A DNA stretch of 64,000 nucleotides from Lepidostoma basale (taxonomy: Eukaryota; Arthropoda; Insecta; Trichoptera; Lepidostomatidae), in the NCBI GenBank assembly GCA_022606425.2, contig JAHDVF020000846.1:62001-126000 (forward strand). The letters run 5' to 3'. Positions 62,761-64,000 of this stretch are shown one piece after another (position 1 is the stretch's first letter; the number at the start of each line of letters is the position of its first letter). The notes under the pieces are model-generated. The model was not told where the DNA came from, searched no databases, and worked only from the letters and a program-made list of their open reading frames with translations. Made by a program: the position numbers and the translations under genes.

Positions 62761-63089
62761 ACCTGCATCCTAAGGGTTCTTTTGTAAACACTGTGTGTAA
62801 TAATATTATAGAAAGTAAATGCGCAATCTATAAAGATTACAGAAGTACGAAACCACCTGATTGATTGATAATATTGATTAGATTAAAAATAGTATAGATC
62901 AAGTGTTCGATTGAATGTGACACACCGCATACTTATGTATCATAATGCAAAATAACATTTTTATTATAGGTTCTAAATGAAAAACAATGTAACATATTAT
63001 CTGCGAAAATAACGAATATTTTTGTAGCTTGCATAACGAGTTACTCCTCAACATTAAAACAATTAACCAGTTGGCAAGAATACGTATCA

Positions 63090-63900
63090 ATGCCGTCTCA
63101 AAATCACTGTTTACCAGGACGTAATGTTAAATTAAATATGGGGCCGATCTCATCTGATAGAATGTCAAAGATTGTAAAAAAATATCACGACTATTTTTAA
63201 ACAATAATTGATAAACAAACATATTCAACAATGTTATTTGATTAATATTGATGGTACTTTACAAATGGGGAGAATCTACATCACATTATTGGAAAATGTT
63301 ATGTAGAATCTTCAGTATAGAGAGGTTCTTTTTCTTCTTTCGGTGCCGTGTCAGGTCCCCCCAACGTTGGCAATTACTGCGCCACTTTGAACAGGTTATG
63401 AACTCTTGTTATTCCTGTCCACTCTTTGATGTTCACAGCCAGGACAGCTGCCTTCTACCAACTCTCCGACGTCCCTCCACTTTACCCATTAATATCAGTC
63501 GAAGGAGGTGGTATTTTTCTCCCCTTAGCACATGACCCAAATATGAGACCTTTCTAATTTTCACATTTGACAACAGCTTTCTATTGGCTCTGGCTCTCTG
63601 CAGTAGGTCTGCATTACTGACCCTATCGGTCCACGGTATACGGAGCATTCTGCGGTATATCCACATCTCGAACGTTCCCAGCCGGTTCATTACATTCACT
63701 TTCAGAGTCCAGGTTTCGCAGCCATATAGTAGAACAGATCATATATAACATTTAATCATTCTTTGTCGGAGTTTCAAGTTAAGATTATCGTTGCAAAATA
63801 ATGTTCTCATATTATTAAAAAGGTTATTAGATTTTATTAGGTTAGACAGCCAAATTGATATACCAGCACTGCGGAAACACAAATATGTTGAAGTAAATCT
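63090..63900 (+). repeat. Homologue of 24335-24405 plus 25440-25680 (empty site of the hammerhead insertion)
   Basis: CTGTTTACCAGGACGTAATG, GGGGCCGATCTCATCTGA, TGGTACTTTACAAATGGGG and, after a LINE insertion, AGACAGCCAAATTGATATACC match the 24-25 kb flanks. The hammerhead insert is absent here. Confidence 0.75.
63328..63835 (-). mobile_element. Family-B LINE 3' end inserted in the 24/25-kb repeat homologue
   Basis: Minus strand: EMWIYRRMLRIPWTDRVSNA, SYLGHVLRGEKYHLLRL, VEGRRRVGRRQLSWL. It is flanked by AGGTT (63323 and about 63840) and interrupts sequence that is contiguous at 25610-25630. Confidence 0.75.
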
Positions 63901-64000
63901 GCTTACGTTCGATTTAGACTACTGTCCTATCCTATGCTGGATCGCAAATACAAACAGTTGTCCAATGTTGACGTTCAAAATATATAAAGGTGGTCTGCAC

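Noticed and set aside
62424..62864. 146-codon plus-strand ORF
   Set aside because: Shadow of a family-D LINE that reads clearly on the minus strand.

Overview
The window is AT-rich nuclear DNA from an animal, almost certainly an insect. It carries two spliced protein genes with GT-AG introns, many degraded non-LTR retrotransposons, and insect-type DNA transposons (piggyBac, pogo/Tigger, hAT). The secreted protein gene belongs to the arthropod JHBP / group-7-allergen type of the TULIP lipid-binding fold. I cannot fix the insect order from sequence alone. No bacterial-style gene, rRNA or convincing functional tRNA is present. Layout: 1-23,100 is gene-free repeat sequence. MsrB (methionine-R-sulfoxide reductase B) runs on the minus strand from a start codon at 41,792 to a stop at 23,160, in three coding exons split by introns of about 8.1 and 10.1 kb. 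Those introns hold a 5'-truncated LINE with a readable reverse transcriptase (30.0-31.4 kb), a frameshifted piggyBac transposase (37.0-38.2 kb) and many LINE, SINE and MITE copies. 42-49 kb is again repeat-rich and includes a solo LTR with a 5-bp target duplication and a 230-bp TTAA element. A six-exon plus-strand gene for a cysteine-free secreted 269-aa JHBP/Grp7-like protein occupies 49,284-57,098; its second intron contains a minisatellite that repeats the exon-2 splice donor. 57.2-64 kb is repeat debris with a decayed Jockey-like RT and several LINE 3' ends. The most notable content is a set of hammerhead-ribozyme modules. At 24,513-24,557 (-) and 25,330-25,374 (+) two nearly identical self-cleaving hammerhead motifs (stem I 7 bp, CTGAGGA, stem II, GAAA, short stem III, GTC cleavage site) sit back to back inside a 1,033-bp insertion bounded by a 13-bp target-site duplication. 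A third well-formed motif lies at 31,620-31,660. At least four other sequence subfamilies (9.9, 12.8/32.4/44.1, 13.6/20.4/38.6 and 4.6/8.7/26.2/26.6/56.5 kb) repeat the layout CTGANGA-like box, one extra base, stem II hairpin, GAAA, self-complementary stem III, and are often arranged as head-to-head inverted pairs. Stem II and stem I show compensatory changes between copies. This fits hammerhead-bearing Penelope-like elements or small retrozymes, but no Penelope RT or GIY-YIG ORF is in the window, so these look non-autonomous. Other coherent signals are a SINE family that shares the 3' end and (GTTA)n tail of the commonest LINE, TTAA-flanked elements with palindromic subterminal sites, and two MITEs with 4-bp target duplications that both landed in hammerhead modules.
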